NCBI RefSeq assembly: GCF_000820025.1
Contig: NZ_CDBI01000091.1
Coordinates: 177,600 to 241,599, forward strand
Origin: Aeromonas popoffii
Lineage (GTDB): Bacteria > Pseudomonadota > Gammaproteobacteria > Enterobacterales > Aeromonadaceae
DNA: 64,000 nucleotides
Direction: 5' to 3'
Position 1 is the stretch's first letter; each line of letters begins with the position of its first letter. This document shows positions 28,203-37,074 of this stretch, piece after piece. The notes below the pieces were generated by a model. It made no database searches and was not told the origin of the DNA. It was given only the letters and a program-made list of their open reading frames with translations. The position numbers and the translations under genes were made by a program.

Positions 28203-28314
28203 GCGTCATCATTTAGCGACCGGTGACGACGCCAGCATCATGGTGGTCAGGCTGCCGGTACGGCCATTTTTCTTCGGGGCGCATTCATGCGACCTGACAC
28301 CACGGATCTTGAAC

Positions 28315-29064
28315 ATGAGTACTGAACTGATCTACGGCATTCACGCTGTCACCGCGCTGCTGGAGCGCACTCCCGAGCGTTTCATCGAAGTGTGGGCCCT
28401 CAAGGGCCGGGATGACGACCGGCTGCAACCCTTGCTGACCGAGCTGGAGTCCCTCGGCCTCAAGGTGCAGAGCGTGAACCGCAAGACCCTTGATGACAAA
28501 GCGGAAGGCAACAATCACCAGGGCATCATGGCCAAGGTGATAGAGGCGCCCAAGCTGGCCGAGCACGATCTGGCCAGCCTGCTGGACGAGCTGGTGGCAC
28601 AACAGAGCCAGCCCTTCCTGCTGGTGCTGGACGGGGTGACAGATCCGCACAACCTCGGCGCCTGCCTGCGCAGCGCCGATGCAGCTGGCGTGCATGCGGT
28701 GATAGTGCCGCGGGACAAGGCCAGCGGCCTGACCTCAGTGGTGCGCAAGGTCGCCTGTGGCGCCGCCGAAGTGGTGCCGCTCATCCAGGTCACCAACCTG
28801 GCTCGCACCCTGCGTGAGTTGCAGGAGCGCGGCGTCTGGCTGGTTGGCACCGCTGGCGAGGCGGATCACGATATCTATCAGGCCAAACTGACCGGCCCGA
28901 TGGCACTTGTTATGGGCGCCGAAGGCAAGGGCATGCGCCGTCTGACTCGCGAGCATTGCGACGAGCTGGTGAGCATCCCGATGGCCGGGGCCGTCTCCAG
29001 CCTCAATGTGTCGGTGGCAACGGGCGTCTGCCTGTTTGAAGCCGTGCGTCAGCGTCGCGCCTGA
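28315..29064 (+). CDS. rlmB: 23S rRNA (guanosine-2'-O-)-methyltransferase RlmB
   Basis: A 249-residue SPOUT methyltransferase modifying G2251 of 23S rRNA. The start [21 protein letters not shown] matches E. coli RlmB, so the upstream in-frame extension from 28198 is rejected. SAM-binding knot motifs are present: [39 protein letters not shown] and [19 protein letters not shown]. Normally it is the gene right after rnr; here it is displaced by the cassette insertion. Confidence 0.97.
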   Translation: MSTELIYGIHAVTALLERTPERFIEVWALKGRDDDRLQPLLTELESLGLKVQSVNRKTLDDKAEGNNHQGIMAKVIEAPKLAEHDLASLLDELVAQQSQPFLLVLDGVTDPHNLGACLRSADAAGVHAVIVPRDKASGLTSVVRKVACGAAEVVPLIQVTNLARTLRELQERGVWLVGTAGEADHDIYQAKLTGPMALVMGAEGKGMRRLTREHCDELVSIPMAGAVSSLNVSVATGVCLFEAVRQRRA

Positions 29065-29074
29065 GGCGAACGGG

Positions 29075-29641
29075 ATGGACAGACCCCCGTTTAGCCGGGA
29101 TCGGGTCATGAATGAGCAGGAGGCCGCGCGCCTCCTCTCTTTTGCCCGTCCGCTGACATTAACCCCCCGCACCTGTCTCTGGCATGCGGGCGACAGGCCC
29201 GACCTGCTGGTCAGGGTGGAGCAAGGGCTGCTACGGGCCAAGGTGGTGCTGGCGGATGGCCGTGAGTACATCAAGGAGTTCTACTGGGAGGGGGACGAGT
29301 TTATCGATTTCCACCATCTGCTCAGTGGTGAACCTGCCCGCTACAGCGTGGAAGCGCTGGAGCCCTGCCGTTTGCAACTCTTCAACCTTGGCGACTTGCG
29401 TCAGCTCTCTTGCTGGCCCGCCTGGTATCACCACCTGCTGGCGGTGCAGTTGCGGATCAAAGAGGAGAAGGAGTTGCTCTTGCTGACCGAGAGCCCTCAG
29501 GCCCGTTATCAGCACTTTCTGCAACGCTTTCCCGAGCTGGACGCCAGGGTGCCGGATCACCAGATCGCCGCTTATCTGGGCATCACCCCCATCAGCCTGA
29601 GCCGTATTCGCAAACGGTTGAAGGATCTTAACAAAAGTTAA
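29075..29641 (+). CDS. Crp/Fnr-family regulator
   Basis: From the ATG at 29075 (GAGG upstream) 188 residues; MNEQEAARLL at 29108 is an alternative. The N-terminal half is a cyclic-nucleotide-binding-like beta barrel (CLWHAGDRPDLLVRVEQGLL, YIKEFYWEGDEFIDFHHLLSG). The C-terminus has a winged-helix DNA reader, VPDHQIAAYLGITPISLSRIRKRLK. No FNR-type cysteine cluster is seen. It resembles small Crp-family regulators with unknown ligands. It lies 10 bases after rlmB and 57 before elaA, so it may be cotranscribed with either. Confidence 0.85.
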   Translation: MDRPPFSRDRVMNEQEAARLLSFARPLTLTPRTCLWHAGDRPDLLVRVEQGLLRAKVVLADGREYIKEFYWEGDEFIDFHHLLSGEPARYSVEALEPCRLQLFNLGDLRQLSCWPAWYHHLLAVQLRIKEEKELLLLTESPQARYQHFLQRFPELDARVPDHQIAAYLGITPISLSRIRKRLKDLNKS

Positions 29642-29698
29642 TGCTTGCGCCTGCGCGGCTGGCTATGCTGCCCTTCTCATCATGAGCAAGGAACTTCC

Positions 29699-30148
29699 AT
29701 GAACTGGTCCCTCAAGTCTTTTGAACAACTCGACGTCAACGAACTGTATGAACTGCTCACCCTGAGATCCCGCGTCTTCGTGGTGGAGCAGACTTGTGTT
29801 TTCCTCGATATGGACGGGGTCGACAAGCGTCCCGACGTGCAGCACCTGCTCGGCTGGCAGAATGGCGTGCTGGTGGCCTACGCCAGACTGATGGCGCCCG
29901 GCGTGGCCAAGTCGCATCAGGTGGTGATCGGCCGGGTGGTGACGGCGCCCGAGGCCAGAGGCGATGGTCTGGGTCACCAGCTGATGCAACAGGCGCTGCA
30001 AGAATGCGAACGGCTGTGGCCCGGGATCAGCATCTATCTGGGCGCTCAGGCGCACCTGCAGGGTTTCTATGGTCGTCATGGCTTCACCGCCGTGGGCGAG
30101 CCCTATCTGGATGATGACATTCCCCACATCGGTATGACCTCCTTTTAA
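29699..30148 (+). CDS. elaA: ElaA-family GNAT N-acetyltransferase
   Basis: A 149-residue GNAT protein very similar to E. coli ElaA: LRSRVFVVEQTCVFLDMDG, HLLGWQNGVLVAYARLM, VIGRVVTAPEARGDGLGHQL (acetyl-CoA loop) and YLGAQAHLQGFYGRHGF. The start ATG has AAGGA 8 bases upstream. Substrate of ElaA is not established. The Crp-like gene is just upstream. Confidence 0.93.
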   Translation: MNWSLKSFEQLDVNELYELLTLRSRVFVVEQTCVFLDMDGVDKRPDVQHLLGWQNGVLVAYARLMAPGVAKSHQVVIGRVVTAPEARGDGLGHQLMQQALQECERLWPGISIYLGAQAHLQGFYGRHGFTAVGEPYLDDDIPHIGMTSF

Positions 30149-30365
30149 TATCTTTTAGGCATAACAATGAAATTATTATGTCTTGAGGTAGTAAAGAAAA
30201 CGGGTGCTCGCCGCCATATTACTGGGTACCCTCTGAATGATTAATCGGCAACTGTTGATGGATATGTTTAAAAATGGTTTTTTACCCCATTAATACTGAA
30301 CAAGATTCAGCGATTGAGCCGTTGAGCCATTTTATCTGCGTTCGCCACACGAGTGGCTGTCGCTG
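30149..30365. other. AT-rich spacer before the EamA gene
   Basis: About 215 bases, AT-rich, without a recognisable gene or hairpin. It probably holds the promoter of the downstream transporter gene. Confidence 0.5.
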
Positions 30366-31226
30366 ATGGAGCTGTTGCGCAAGCGGTTCGCTCTGGACCT
30401 GCAAACCTTCGCCATCATCACTCTGGTGCTGGGCAATCTGGCCCAGGCCTTCTCCGATGTGCTGGTCAAGCTGATCGGCCCCGGTTTCAGCCCCTTCCAA
30501 TACATGGTCCTGCGCCAGCTGCTGACCCTGCTGGTGCTGCTGCCCTTCATGCTGCGTGTGCCGAGAGCGGCTTGGGGACTGGGTGCCTGGAAATGGCACC
30601 TGCTGCGCGGTCACCTCTGTCTGCTCGGCGGGGGTGGCATGATGCTGGCCCTGACCCAGCTGCCGCTGGCCACGGCCAACGCCATCTTCTATGTCTCTCC
30701 GCTGCTGACCCTGCCGCTGGCGGCCTGGTTGCTCAAGGAGAAGATCCACTCCCGGGTCTGGCTGTTGGGGGGCATAGGCCTGCTCGGGGTCGTGTTCGTG
30801 CTCAAGCCGGGGGATTTTCATCTGGCGGGACTGGGTGCCTTGGTGACCGCCTTCACCCTGGCGCTGTTCAACGTGACCGGCCGCAAGTTGCCAGCGGGTA
30901 TCTCTGTGGTGGCAACCCTGTTCTGGGCCAACCTGCTGGCGTTGCCGTTGACGGCGGGGTTGGCGGTGAATCAATGGCAGCCGGTGGACTGGCGTCTGCT
31001 GGCGCTGATCGGTGGCAGCGCGGTGATGCAACTGCTCTACCATGCCAGCTGCATCTACGCCTATCGGCAGGTGGAGGCCAACCGTATTGCGGCAACCGAA
31101 TATTCAGGCCTGATGTTCGTGGTATTGCTGGGGATCTGGCTGTTTGGCGAGATCCCGGTCTGGAACCTCTGGGTCGGGATGGGCTTTATCCTGCTGGCCA
31201 TCCATTGGCAGCGTCGCCTGAGCTAG
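30366..31226 (+). CDS. EamA-family (DMT) transporter
   Basis: A 286-residue inner-membrane protein of the drug/metabolite transporter superfamily with ten hydrophobic segments in two EamA repeats. Repeat 1 runs from LVLGNLAQAFSDVLVKLIGP to VFVLKPGDFHLAG, and repeat 2 from GALVTAFTLALFNVTGRKLP to the end (IPVWNLWVGMGFILLAIHW). The substrate cannot be predicted. The ATG at 30366 has no strong Shine-Dalgarno sequence. A perfect 13-bp inverted repeat follows 20 bases downstream. Confidence 0.85.
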   Translation: MELLRKRFALDLQTFAIITLVLGNLAQAFSDVLVKLIGPGFSPFQYMVLRQLLTLLVLLPFMLRVPRAAWGLGAWKWHLLRGHLCLLGGGGMMLALTQLPLATANAIFYVSPLLTLPLAAWLLKEKIHSRVWLLGGIGLLGVVFVLKPGDFHLAGLGALVTAFTLALFNVTGRKLPAGISVVATLFWANLLALPLTAGLAVNQWQPVDWRLLALIGGSAVMQLLYHASCIYAYRQVEANRIAATEYSGLMFVVLLGIWLFGEIPVWNLWVGMGFILLAIHWQRRLS

Positions 31227-31246
31227 GTCACTCTGCTCTCCTCCCT

Positions 31247-31277
31247 ATGACAAACCGGCTGTTGGCCGGTTTGTCAT
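31247..31277. terminator. Perfect inverted repeat after the first EamA gene
   Basis: ATGACAAACCGGC / GCCGGTTTGTCAT, 13 perfect pairs with a 5-base loop. There is no T run after it, so termination is plausible but not certain. Confidence 0.55.
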
Positions 31278-31358
31278 ATGAGCATCTTATGAAGCCGATC
31301 TCGGTTGTTGCACCGAAAGTAGGGTAGTCTGTCCCGCTCTTAGTGACAGGAACCCGTC

Positions 31359-32195
31359 GTGACACCCACCCTCTTTGCGGCCATCCTGCTGGCCGCGCTG
31401 TTGCACGCCCTCTGGAATGCGCTGGCCAAGCGCCAAGCCGAGGGGCGCGTCAGCGTATTGCTGGTCTCCCTCTGCTCCGGGCTGTTTGCCGCCCCCTTCT
31501 TGCCGCTGGTGGGACTGCCTGTGCCTGCCGAATATCCCTGGCTGGCGCTATCCATCCTGCTACATTGCGGTTATTGCCTGTTTCTCGGTCGGGCCTATCG
31601 GCTGGGGGAGTTCGGCCAGATCTATCCGCTGGCCCGTGGCAGTGCCCCCCTGGTGACCCTCTTGCTCGGGGTGCTACTACTGGGGGAGGTGCCAGGTGGA
31701 GTGGCGGTAGCGGGTGCTGTGGTGCTGGTCAGCGGGGTGTTGCTGATGGCGTGGCGTGGCGGCATCAGGCTGGTGCCTGCAGCTCTGCGTGCCGTGCTGA
31801 TCACGGCGCTGTTCACCGCCGCCTATACCCTATCCGATGGCGCTGGCGCCCGCTCGGCCGGGGCGCCTGTGCGCTATACCCTCTGGTTGTTTGCCCTGAC
31901 GGCTTTGATGATGCCGTTGCTGATGCGCTGGCAGAGTCGCACCGCCTGGCACGCGCACGATCTCGCGGCATGGCGTACCGGTGCGCTCGGCGGCGCCCTG
32001 TCACTGCTTGCCTACGGCATCGTCATCTGGGCCATGACCCAGGCGCCCATCGGGCTGGTGGCGGCGCTGCGCGAGAGCAGCGTGTTGTTTGCTGTGCTGC
32101 TCTCCTGGTGTTGGCTGGGGGAGCCGTTGGGGCGGGTGCGGCTGTGGGCCGCGCTGGTGATCCTCTGCGGTATCCTGCTGATCCGCCTCGGCTGA
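31359..32195 (+). CDS. EamA-family (DMT) transporter
   Basis: A second, only distantly similar DMT transporter of 278 residues, starting at GTG with AGGAA upstream. Ten hydrophobic segments. Typical segments include LLHALWNALAKRQAEGR at the N-terminus, FGQIYPLARGSAPLVTLLLG, and ALRESSVLFAVLLSWCWLGE near the end. The HALWNALAK start is common in EamA proteins annotated as unknown metabolite exporters. It converges on the AlaX-like gene with a long hairpin between. Confidence 0.85.
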   Translation: MTPTLFAAILLAALLHALWNALAKRQAEGRVSVLLVSLCSGLFAAPFLPLVGLPVPAEYPWLALSILLHCGYCLFLGRAYRLGEFGQIYPLARGSAPLVTLLLGVLLLGEVPGGVAVAGAVVLVSGVLLMAWRGGIRLVPAALRAVLITALFTAAYTLSDGAGARSAGAPVRYTLWLFALTALMMPLLMRWQSRTAWHAHDLAAWRTGALGGALSLLAYGIVIWAMTQAPIGLVAALRESSVLFAVLLSWCWLGEPLGRVRLWAALVILCGILLIRLG

Positions 32196-32204
32196 TTGAT
32201 GACG

Positions 32205-32235
32205 ACGTCAGGCCGGGATACGTCCGGCCTGACGT
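32205..32235. terminator. Bidirectional hairpin between convergent genes
   Basis: ACGTCAGGCCGG / CCGGCCTGACGT, 12 perfect pairs with a 7-base loop, placed between two converging stop codons (32195 and 32241). Confidence 0.75.
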
Positions 32236-32240
32236 TTGAC

Positions 32241-33089
32241 TTAAGGAGTGACCCGGGTGACCAGGGTGAAGCCTTCCTCGCAGGGGGCCAGTTGCACCCG
32301 AACCTGGCCCAGTTCTGCCAAGTTGCTGACGTGGGTGCCGCCGCAGGGGATGGTGACCTCCGCTCCTGCCAGCATGCAGTGCCAGTAGCGCGAATCTATG
32401 ATGGCTTCGCCGGTCCGGCTGCGGCGGATCTCGCCACCGGCTGCCAGCCAGTCGGCCAGCTGCTGGTTGATCCTCTCTTCTATCTGCGCCAGCTCCGCCA
32501 GCAGCGCCTCGCTGTTGACCCCCTTCTTGCGCAGGCTCTTGCCGATGCGGTACTGCTCTTGGGAGCCCATGGGCTCGACCCGTGAGCTCTGGATGGCGAG
32601 GCGGTCAAAGTCGGGCTGATCCAGCGAGTCGCGCTCGCTCACCTCTTTGCGCCAGTAGGGAACCAGCACCCGGTTGAGGGCCAGCGCCGCCAGATGGCAG
32701 CCGCTGTGGCCCAGGCTCAGGGCATCGCGGGCAGCGGCATCTACCTTCAGTTCAACCCTGGAACCCACCGCCAGAGAGTGCTGGCCTGCCAGGGGATGTA
32801 CCACCACGAAGGCCCACCCTTCGGCGCCACGCTTGACCGGAATATCGGTGTCCACGAACAGTGCTCCTTCGGGGCTGATGGCCCCCATGCGGCAGGGGCC
32901 CACGCTGGCGTTGCCGCCATCCCAGCAAACCGTGCCCACATCGCCTGGCTGATCGGGCCAGAGGTGGCTCTGGGGATGGAAAGGGGTGAGGTCGGTCACC
33001 AGCAGGCTGGTGTCGCCGCTCTGGCAGAAGACCACGCTGGCCTGTTCATGATGGTGGCCCAGTACGAAGCTGGCTCGAGTGTGTTCCAT
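32241..33089 (-). CDS. Alanyl-tRNA editing-like protein (AlaX / tRNA-synthetase SAD domain)
   Basis: A 282-residue protein with a beta-barrel N-terminal part and the AlaRS-type editing domain. HSGCHLAALALNR has zinc-type histidines H128 and H132, and CGGTH has C249 and H253, the four metal ligands of AlaX/AlaRS editing centres. No aminoacylation domain is present. By family it would hydrolyse Ser- or Gly-tRNA-Ala in trans in the cytoplasm. AGGAG sits 6 bases before the ATG. Separated from mntH, which lies upstream on the same strand, by about 110 bases. Confidence 0.85.
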   Translation of the reverse strand: MEHTRASFVLGHHHEQASVVFCQSGDTSLLVTDLTPFHPQSHLWPDQPGDVGTVCWDGGNASVGPCRMGAISPEGALFVDTDIPVKRGAEGWAFVVVHPLAGQHSLAVGSRVELKVDAAARDALSLGHSGCHLAALALNRVLVPYWRKEVSERDSLDQPDFDRLAIQSSRVEPMGSQEQYRIGKSLRKKGVNSEALLAELAQIEERINQQLADWLAAGGEIRRSRTGEAIIDSRYWHCMLAGAEVTIPCGGTHVSNLAELGQVRVQLAPCEEGFTLVTRVTP

Positions 33090-33147
33090 GGATGGCTCCT
33101 GCGAATCGAAGAGGAAGAGAGAGCCGCAGCATACGCCAAAGTGCAGA

Positions 33148-33177
33148 CCGGCTCATTAACCTGGGTTAATAAGCCGG
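33148..33177 (-). terminator. Hairpin downstream of mntH
   Basis: CCGGCT..TTAAC / GTTAA..AGCCGG around a CTGG loop, with a two-base internal mismatch. It follows the mntH stop on the minus strand by about 22 bases. No long T run. Confidence 0.5.
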
Positions 33178-33199
33178 CCTGAATAGCGGGTTGTGAGCG

Positions 33200-34420
33200 C
33201 TAGATCATGGCGACCAGCAGGTAGGCGTTGAGCCCGATCACCAGTGCGACGATGAGGCGGCCGACTGCCTGAGTCACCGGATGGTTGCGATACTCGCCCA
33301 TCAGCGCCCGATCGCCGGTCAGGATCAGCAGTGGAATGAGCGCGAGCGCGATGCCGAAGCTCAGCACCACCTGGCTCAGCACCAATATTTCGGTGGTGTT
33401 GAGCCCCATAGCGATCACCACAAAGGCGGGGGCCATGGTGATGACGCGGCGCAGCCAGAGCGGTATGACGAAGCGCACGAAGCCTTGCATCACCACTTGA
33501 CCGGCGAGCGTACCCACCACGGTGGAGGAGATGCCGGAGGCCACCAGTGACAGGCCGAACAGGGTGGCGGCGGCCTGCCCGAGCAAGGGAGTGAGCGTCT
33601 GGTAGGCGGTTTCGAGTTCGGCCACTGGCTGGTGAGCGCCGTGGAAGGCGGCGGCCGCCACGGCCATCATGGCCAGGTTGACGAAGCCGGCTATGGTCAT
33701 GGCAATGGCGACGTCCACCCGGGTGGTGTGCAGTCGCTGGGGCACTGTGCCTTGATCCAGGGTGTGCTGGGTCAGCGCCGAGTGCAGGTAGATGACGTGA
33801 GGCATGACTGTTGCACCGAGCACGCCAGCGGCCAGGTAGACGGCGTCGCTGTTGGGTAGGCCGGGGAAGAGGGCGCCTTCCAGCAGGCTCGGCAGATGAG
33901 GGCGGGAGAGCACCAGCTCGACGATATAGGCCGCTGCCACGCACAGCAACAGGCCGCCAACCACGAACTCCAGCGGCTTCTGACCGCGGGATTGCAGCAT
34001 CAGAATGCCCCAGGTGACCACGGCCGTGATGCCGGCACCCTCCAGCAGGGTGATGCCGAGCAGCAGCTTGAAGCCCACGGCCGCACCGATGAACTCGGCG
34101 AGATCCGTGGCCATGGCGATGATCTCCGCCTGTACCCAGTAGGCCCAGACCGCCGGTTTGGGCAGCCGGTCGCGGATGTGCTCCGCCAGGTTCTTGCCGG
34201 TGACTATGCCGAGCTTCGCCGAGAGGGTCTGCACCAGCATGGCCATCAGATTGGCCCATACCACCACCCACAGCAGTTGATAGCCGAAGGTGGAACCGGC
34301 CTGGATATTGGTGGCGAAGTTGCCCGGGTCTATATAGCCGATGGCGGCGATAAAGGCGGGGCCAAGCAAGGTCAGTTTGAATTTGCGGGCCGGAATGGCC
34401 GTGGTCAGCGCGGGTTGCAT
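33200..34420 (-). CDS. mntH: Nramp-family divalent metal (Mn2+/Fe2+) transporter
   Basis: About 406 residues with eleven hydrophobic segments. Nramp signatures are intact: the helix-1 metal motif in [19 protein letters not shown] and the helix-6 motif in [16 protein letters not shown]. Proton-driven uptake of Mn2+/Fe2+ across the inner membrane by family. The start was set at the ATG at 34420 because GGAGAG lies 9 bases before it; the upstream ATG at 34435 overlaps that Shine-Dalgarno sequence. A perfect Fur-type palindrome lies 44 bases upstream, indicating iron and perhaps manganese control. Confidence 0.94.
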   Translation of the reverse strand: MQPALTTAIPARKFKLTLLGPAFIAAIGYIDPGNFATNIQAGSTFGYQLLWVVVWANLMAMLVQTLSAKLGIVTGKNLAEHIRDRLPKPAVWAYWVQAEIIAMATDLAEFIGAAVGFKLLLGITLLEGAGITAVVTWGILMLQSRGQKPLEFVVGGLLLCVAAAYIVELVLSRPHLPSLLEGALFPGLPNSDAVYLAAGVLGATVMPHVIYLHSALTQHTLDQGTVPQRLHTTRVDVAIAMTIAGFVNLAMMAVAAAAFHGAHQPVAELETAYQTLTPLLGQAAATLFGLSLVASGISSTVVGTLAGQVVMQGFVRFVIPLWLRRVITMAPAFVVIAMGLNTTEILVLSQVVLSFGIALALIPLLILTGDRALMGEYRNHPVTQAVGRLIVALVIGLNAYLLVAMI

Positions 34421-34463
34421 GGCAACACTCTCCATAAGATGATGGAGAGAGAATAGATCTAAA

Positions 34464-34478
34464 TGATAATTATTATCA
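34464..34478. promoter_or_regulatory. Fur box (7-1-7 palindrome) upstream of mntH
   Basis: TGATAAT-T-ATTATCA is a perfect 15-base palindrome matching the core of the Fur consensus. It is 44 bases before the mntH start and about 50-65 bases upstream of the divergent rpsF promoter, so mntH is the likely target. Confidence 0.85.
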
Positions 34479-34527
34479 ATTGTTGTGTCGTATCATACCC
34501 ATAGATAAAAACATCTGCGGCGGCCAG

Positions 34528-34556
34528 TTGCAGTGGGGGATGTGATTTCGTACAAT
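34528..34556 (+). promoter_or_regulatory. Promoter of rpsF-rpsR-rplI
   Basis: TTGCAG (34528-34533), a 17-base spacer and TACAAT (34551-34556), about 100 bases before the rpsF ATG. Confidence 0.75.
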
Positions 34557-34600
34557 ACGCCGCCCTAGAAAGCAGTGTCTAAACACACCATACGTTCCTT

Positions 34601-34633
34601 GCCTCCGAGGTCTGGCTGCACCTGGGCGGAGGC
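34601..34633 (+). promoter_or_regulatory. Candidate S6:S18 autoregulatory leader hairpin
   Basis: GCCTCCG / CGGAGGC pairs perfectly over seven bases, with an inner AGGT / ACCT helix and an unpaired GGG on one side. It lies in the rpsF 5' UTR between promoter and Shine-Dalgarno sequence. Bacterial rpsF leaders often carry a structured element bound by the S6:S18 pair to repress the operon. The assignment is from position and folding by eye. Confidence 0.6.
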
Positions 34634-34657
34634 TGAATTAATCCGTAAGGAGCTAAA

Positions 34658-35047
34658 ATGCGTCATTACGAAATCGTCTTCATGGTTCATCCGGACCAGA
34701 GCGAGCAAGTACCCGGCATGATCGAGCGTTACACCGGCGCTATCACCACCGCGGGTGGTACTATCCATCGCATGGAAGATTGGGGCCGTCGTCAACTGGC
34801 TTACCCGATCGACAAGCTGCACAAAGCTCACTACGTTCTGATGAACGTGGAAGCAGAGCAAGCCGTTATCGATGAACTGGAAACCAACTTCCGTTTCAAC
34901 GATGCCGTTATCCGCAACATGATCATGCGCACCAAGCACGCCGTGACTGAAGTTTCTCCGATGGCCAAGGCCAAGGAAGAGCGCTTCGTCCGTCGTGACG
35001 ACGAGCGCCGCGAAGATACTGTTGAAGCAGCGTCTTCCGAAGAGTAA
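34658..35047 (+). CDS. rpsF: 30S ribosomal protein S6
   Basis: 129-residue S6, first gene of the ribosomal operon. Begins [20 protein letters not shown] and carries INFRFND-type [20 protein letters not shown]. The tail is rich in acidic and basic residues ([16 protein letters not shown]), like E. coli S6, whose C-terminal glutamates are extended by RimK. The end here is EAASSEE. AAGGAG Shine-Dalgarno sequence. The next gene is rpsR after 30 bases; priB, which sits between them in E. coli, is not here. Confidence 0.97.
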   Translation: MRHYEIVFMVHPDQSEQVPGMIERYTGAITTAGGTIHRMEDWGRRQLAYPIDKLHKAHYVLMNVEAEQAVIDELETNFRFNDAVIRNMIMRTKHAVTEVSPMAKAKEERFVRRDDERREDTVEAASSEE

Positions 35048-35065
35048 TTCTGGATCACTGAATAG

Positions 35066-35308
<243 letters not shown>

Positions 35309-35357
35309 GAATCGGCCCGGCACTTAAGCCTAACTCAACTTTTATAGAGGAAAGGTA

Positions 35358-35804
35358 ATGCAAGTTATCCTGCTCGACAAAATCGCCAAACTGGGCGGTC
35401 TGGGTGATCAAGTCGCTGTTAAAGCTGGCTACGCCCGTAACTATCTGATCCCGCAAGGCAAAGCCGTTATGGCTACCAAGGCCAACATCGAGACTTTCGA
35501 TGCTCGCCGTGCTGACCTGGAAGCCAAACTGGCTGCCGGTAAAGCTGCCGCTGAAGAGCGCGCTGCCAAGCTGGGTGAACTGGCTGCTGTTGTCATCGCC
35601 TCCAAATCTGGCGACGAAGGCAAGCTGTTTGGTTCCATCGGTACCCGTGACGTGGCTGATGCCATCACTGCTGCCGGCGTTGCTGTTGCCAAGAGCGAGG
35701 TCCGCATGGGCAACGTTCTGCGTAACACCGGCGAGTACGAAGTTGTTGTTCAGCTGCACGCTGACGTTAAAGCAACCGTACAAGTTCAGGTTGTTGCCCT
35801 GTAA
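35358..35804 (+). CDS. rplI: 50S ribosomal protein L9
   Basis: 148-residue L9. N-terminal [21 protein letters not shown] and [16 protein letters not shown] are followed by the long central helix and the C-terminal rRNA-binding domain. Good GAGGAAAGG Shine-Dalgarno sequence. A strong terminator 17 bases after the stop ends the operon. Confidence 0.98.
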   Translation: MQVILLDKIAKLGGLGDQVAVKAGYARNYLIPQGKAVMATKANIETFDARRADLEAKLAAGKAAAEERAAKLGELAAVVIASKSGDEGKLFGSIGTRDVADAITAAGVAVAKSEVRMGNVLRNTGEYEVVVQLHADVKATVQVQVVAL

Positions 35805-35821
35805 TAGCGTTTCGCTGTTGC

Positions 35822-35853
35822 AAAAAAACCCGCGCATTTGCGCGGGTTTTTTA
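35822..35853 (+). terminator. Rho-independent terminator after rplI
   Basis: CCCGCGC / GCGCGGG stem with a 4-base loop, A7 before and T6 after. Confidence 0.95.
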
Positions 35854-35904
35854 TTTTGGGAACGAGGGGTAAAGTGAGGTTCTGTTCCTCTGGAGGAGAG
35901 CCTT

Positions 35905-36648
35905 ATGGCAGCCTGGGTCGAAGGTAGGGTCATCGAGCGTATCGAATGGACCCCCACCCTGTTTTCCCTGCGTGTGGAGGCCGAACTGGCCCCCTACAAG
36001 GCAGGGCAATTTACCAAACTGGCCCTTGTTCAGGGTGATCGCCGCATCCAGCGGGCCTACTCCTTCGTCAATCCGCCTTCTGCGCCGTACCACGAGTTTT
36101 ATTTCGTCGAGATCCCCGATGGCGAGCTGACTCCCACTCTCGGTTCCCTGCAAGCGGGCGACACTCTGCTGGTGCAATCCCAGGCGACCGGCTTTCTGAC
36201 TCTGGATGAGCTCCCGCCCGGCCGCGATCTCTGGCTGCTCTCTACCGGTACTGCCATCGGCCCCTTCCTCTCCATGCTGGCGGACGGCGAGGCCTTCGAC
36301 CGCTTCGAGAATCTGGTGCTGGTACACGGGGTACGCAAAGGGGAGGAGCTGAGCTATCAGCCGCTTATCGCCAGTTTTACCGAGCAGCAGGGGGCACGCT
36401 TTCGCTACGTGCCCTTCGTCAGCCGTGAGACCTGGCCCGGTGCGATGGCAGGGCGGATCCCGGCGGCCATCGCCAACGGCCAGTTGCAGGAACGGGTGGG
36501 GCTGGATTTTTCAGCGGAGTCGAGCCAGGTGCTTATCTGTGGCAATCCGGCCATGGTGAAGGAGACTCAACAGACCTTGCTGGCATTGGGACTGGCTAAG
36601 AACCTGCGGCGGGCGCCGGGCAATATCAGTGCGGAGAATTACTGGTAG
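35905..36648 (+). CDS. fpr: Ferredoxin/flavodoxin-NADP+ reductase
   Basis: 247-residue FAD enzyme like E. coli Fpr, passing electrons between NADPH and flavodoxin or ferredoxin. The FAD-binding segment is RRIQRAYSFVNPPSAPYHEF, the NADP-binding region is LLSTGTAIGPFLSML and VLVHGVRKGEELSY, and the C-terminal NADP motif is VLICGNPAMVKETQQTL. The protein ends ENYW as expected for subclass II FNRs. GGAGGA precedes the ATG. SoxR/S-type control is known for fpr elsewhere but no box was checked here. Confidence 0.95.
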   Translation: MAAWVEGRVIERIEWTPTLFSLRVEAELAPYKAGQFTKLALVQGDRRIQRAYSFVNPPSAPYHEFYFVEIPDGELTPTLGSLQAGDTLLVQSQATGFLTLDELPPGRDLWLLSTGTAIGPFLSMLADGEAFDRFENLVLVHGVRKGEELSYQPLIASFTEQQGARFRYVPFVSRETWPGAMAGRIPAAIANGQLQERVGLDFSAESSQVLICGNPAMVKETQQTLLALGLAKNLRRAPGNISAENYW

Positions 36649-36656
36649 TCCAACGA

Positions 36657-36681
36657 ACACAGGGGCCTAGTGCCCCTGTGT
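36657..36681. terminator. Hairpin between convergent fpr and exported-protein gene
   Basis: ACACAGGGGC / GCCCCTGTGT, ten pairs and a short loop between two converging stop codons. No T run. Confidence 0.6.
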
Positions 36682-36683
36682 GA

Positions 36684-37055
36684 TTACTGCGGTGGTGGCG
36701 GTTGGTTCTGCTTGCCGTTCCCGTTGCCATTGCCCTTCTGCTTGTTATGGCCCTGACCCGGATTATTGCCGCTGTGAATGCTGCGGTTGTAGTGATCCCG
36801 GTACTTGCCATCCATCTTGTCACAGTTGAGTTTGATCCGGCTGTCGCCAATACCAAGATCCAGGCAGTTGTTCTGCCACCAGTCGTACTCTTTGTCATCC
36901 CAGTCGAGATTGATCTTGATGCCATCACCGGAGATCTTGATGCCATCGCCATTCCTGCTGGGGGGGGGGGCCGCAAACGCGATGCCGTGCGCCATGAGCA
37001 GGGAGAGCAGCAGGGCGCCGCGATGGATAATGGGGTTGTGTTTGGTTTGGGTCAT
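36684..37055 (-). CDS. Small exported protein, paralogue 1, with poly-C tract
   Basis: From the ATG at 37055 (AGGAG 10 bases upstream) 123 residues. MTQTKHNPIIHRGALLLSLL plus MAHGIAFA forms a signal peptide. Mature start APPPSRNGDGIKISGDGIKI contains a doubled GDGIKI. The core motif is NLDWDDKEYDWWQNNCLDLG, with a second cysteine in KLNCDK. The tail is a glycine/asparagine/lysine- and proline-rich low-complexity stretch ending QPPPPQ. The neighbour at 37075 shares the core motif. An 11-base C run at 36960-36970 encodes the PPP right after the signal peptide and could slip. Family unknown. Confidence 0.7.
   Translation of the reverse strand: MTQTKHNPIIHRGALLLSLLMAHGIAFAAPPPSRNGDGIKISGDGIKINLDWDDKEYDWWQNNCLDLGIGDSRIKLNCDKMDGKYRDHYNRSIHSGNNPGQGHNKQKGNGNGNGKQNQPPPPQ
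36960..36970. repeat. Homopolymeric tract G11 (C11 in the coding strand)
   Basis: Eleven consecutive G on the plus strand inside the coding region of the exported protein, at the codons following the signal peptide. Length changes of one base would shift the frame. Confidence 0.95.
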
Positions 37056-37074
37056 CGCAAGGGTACTCCTGTCG

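Noticed and set aside
27067..28314. A hidden or degraded integron integrase next to the cassettes
   Set aside because: No tyrosine recombinase motifs were seen in any frame of the interval, so the array is treated as integrase-less.
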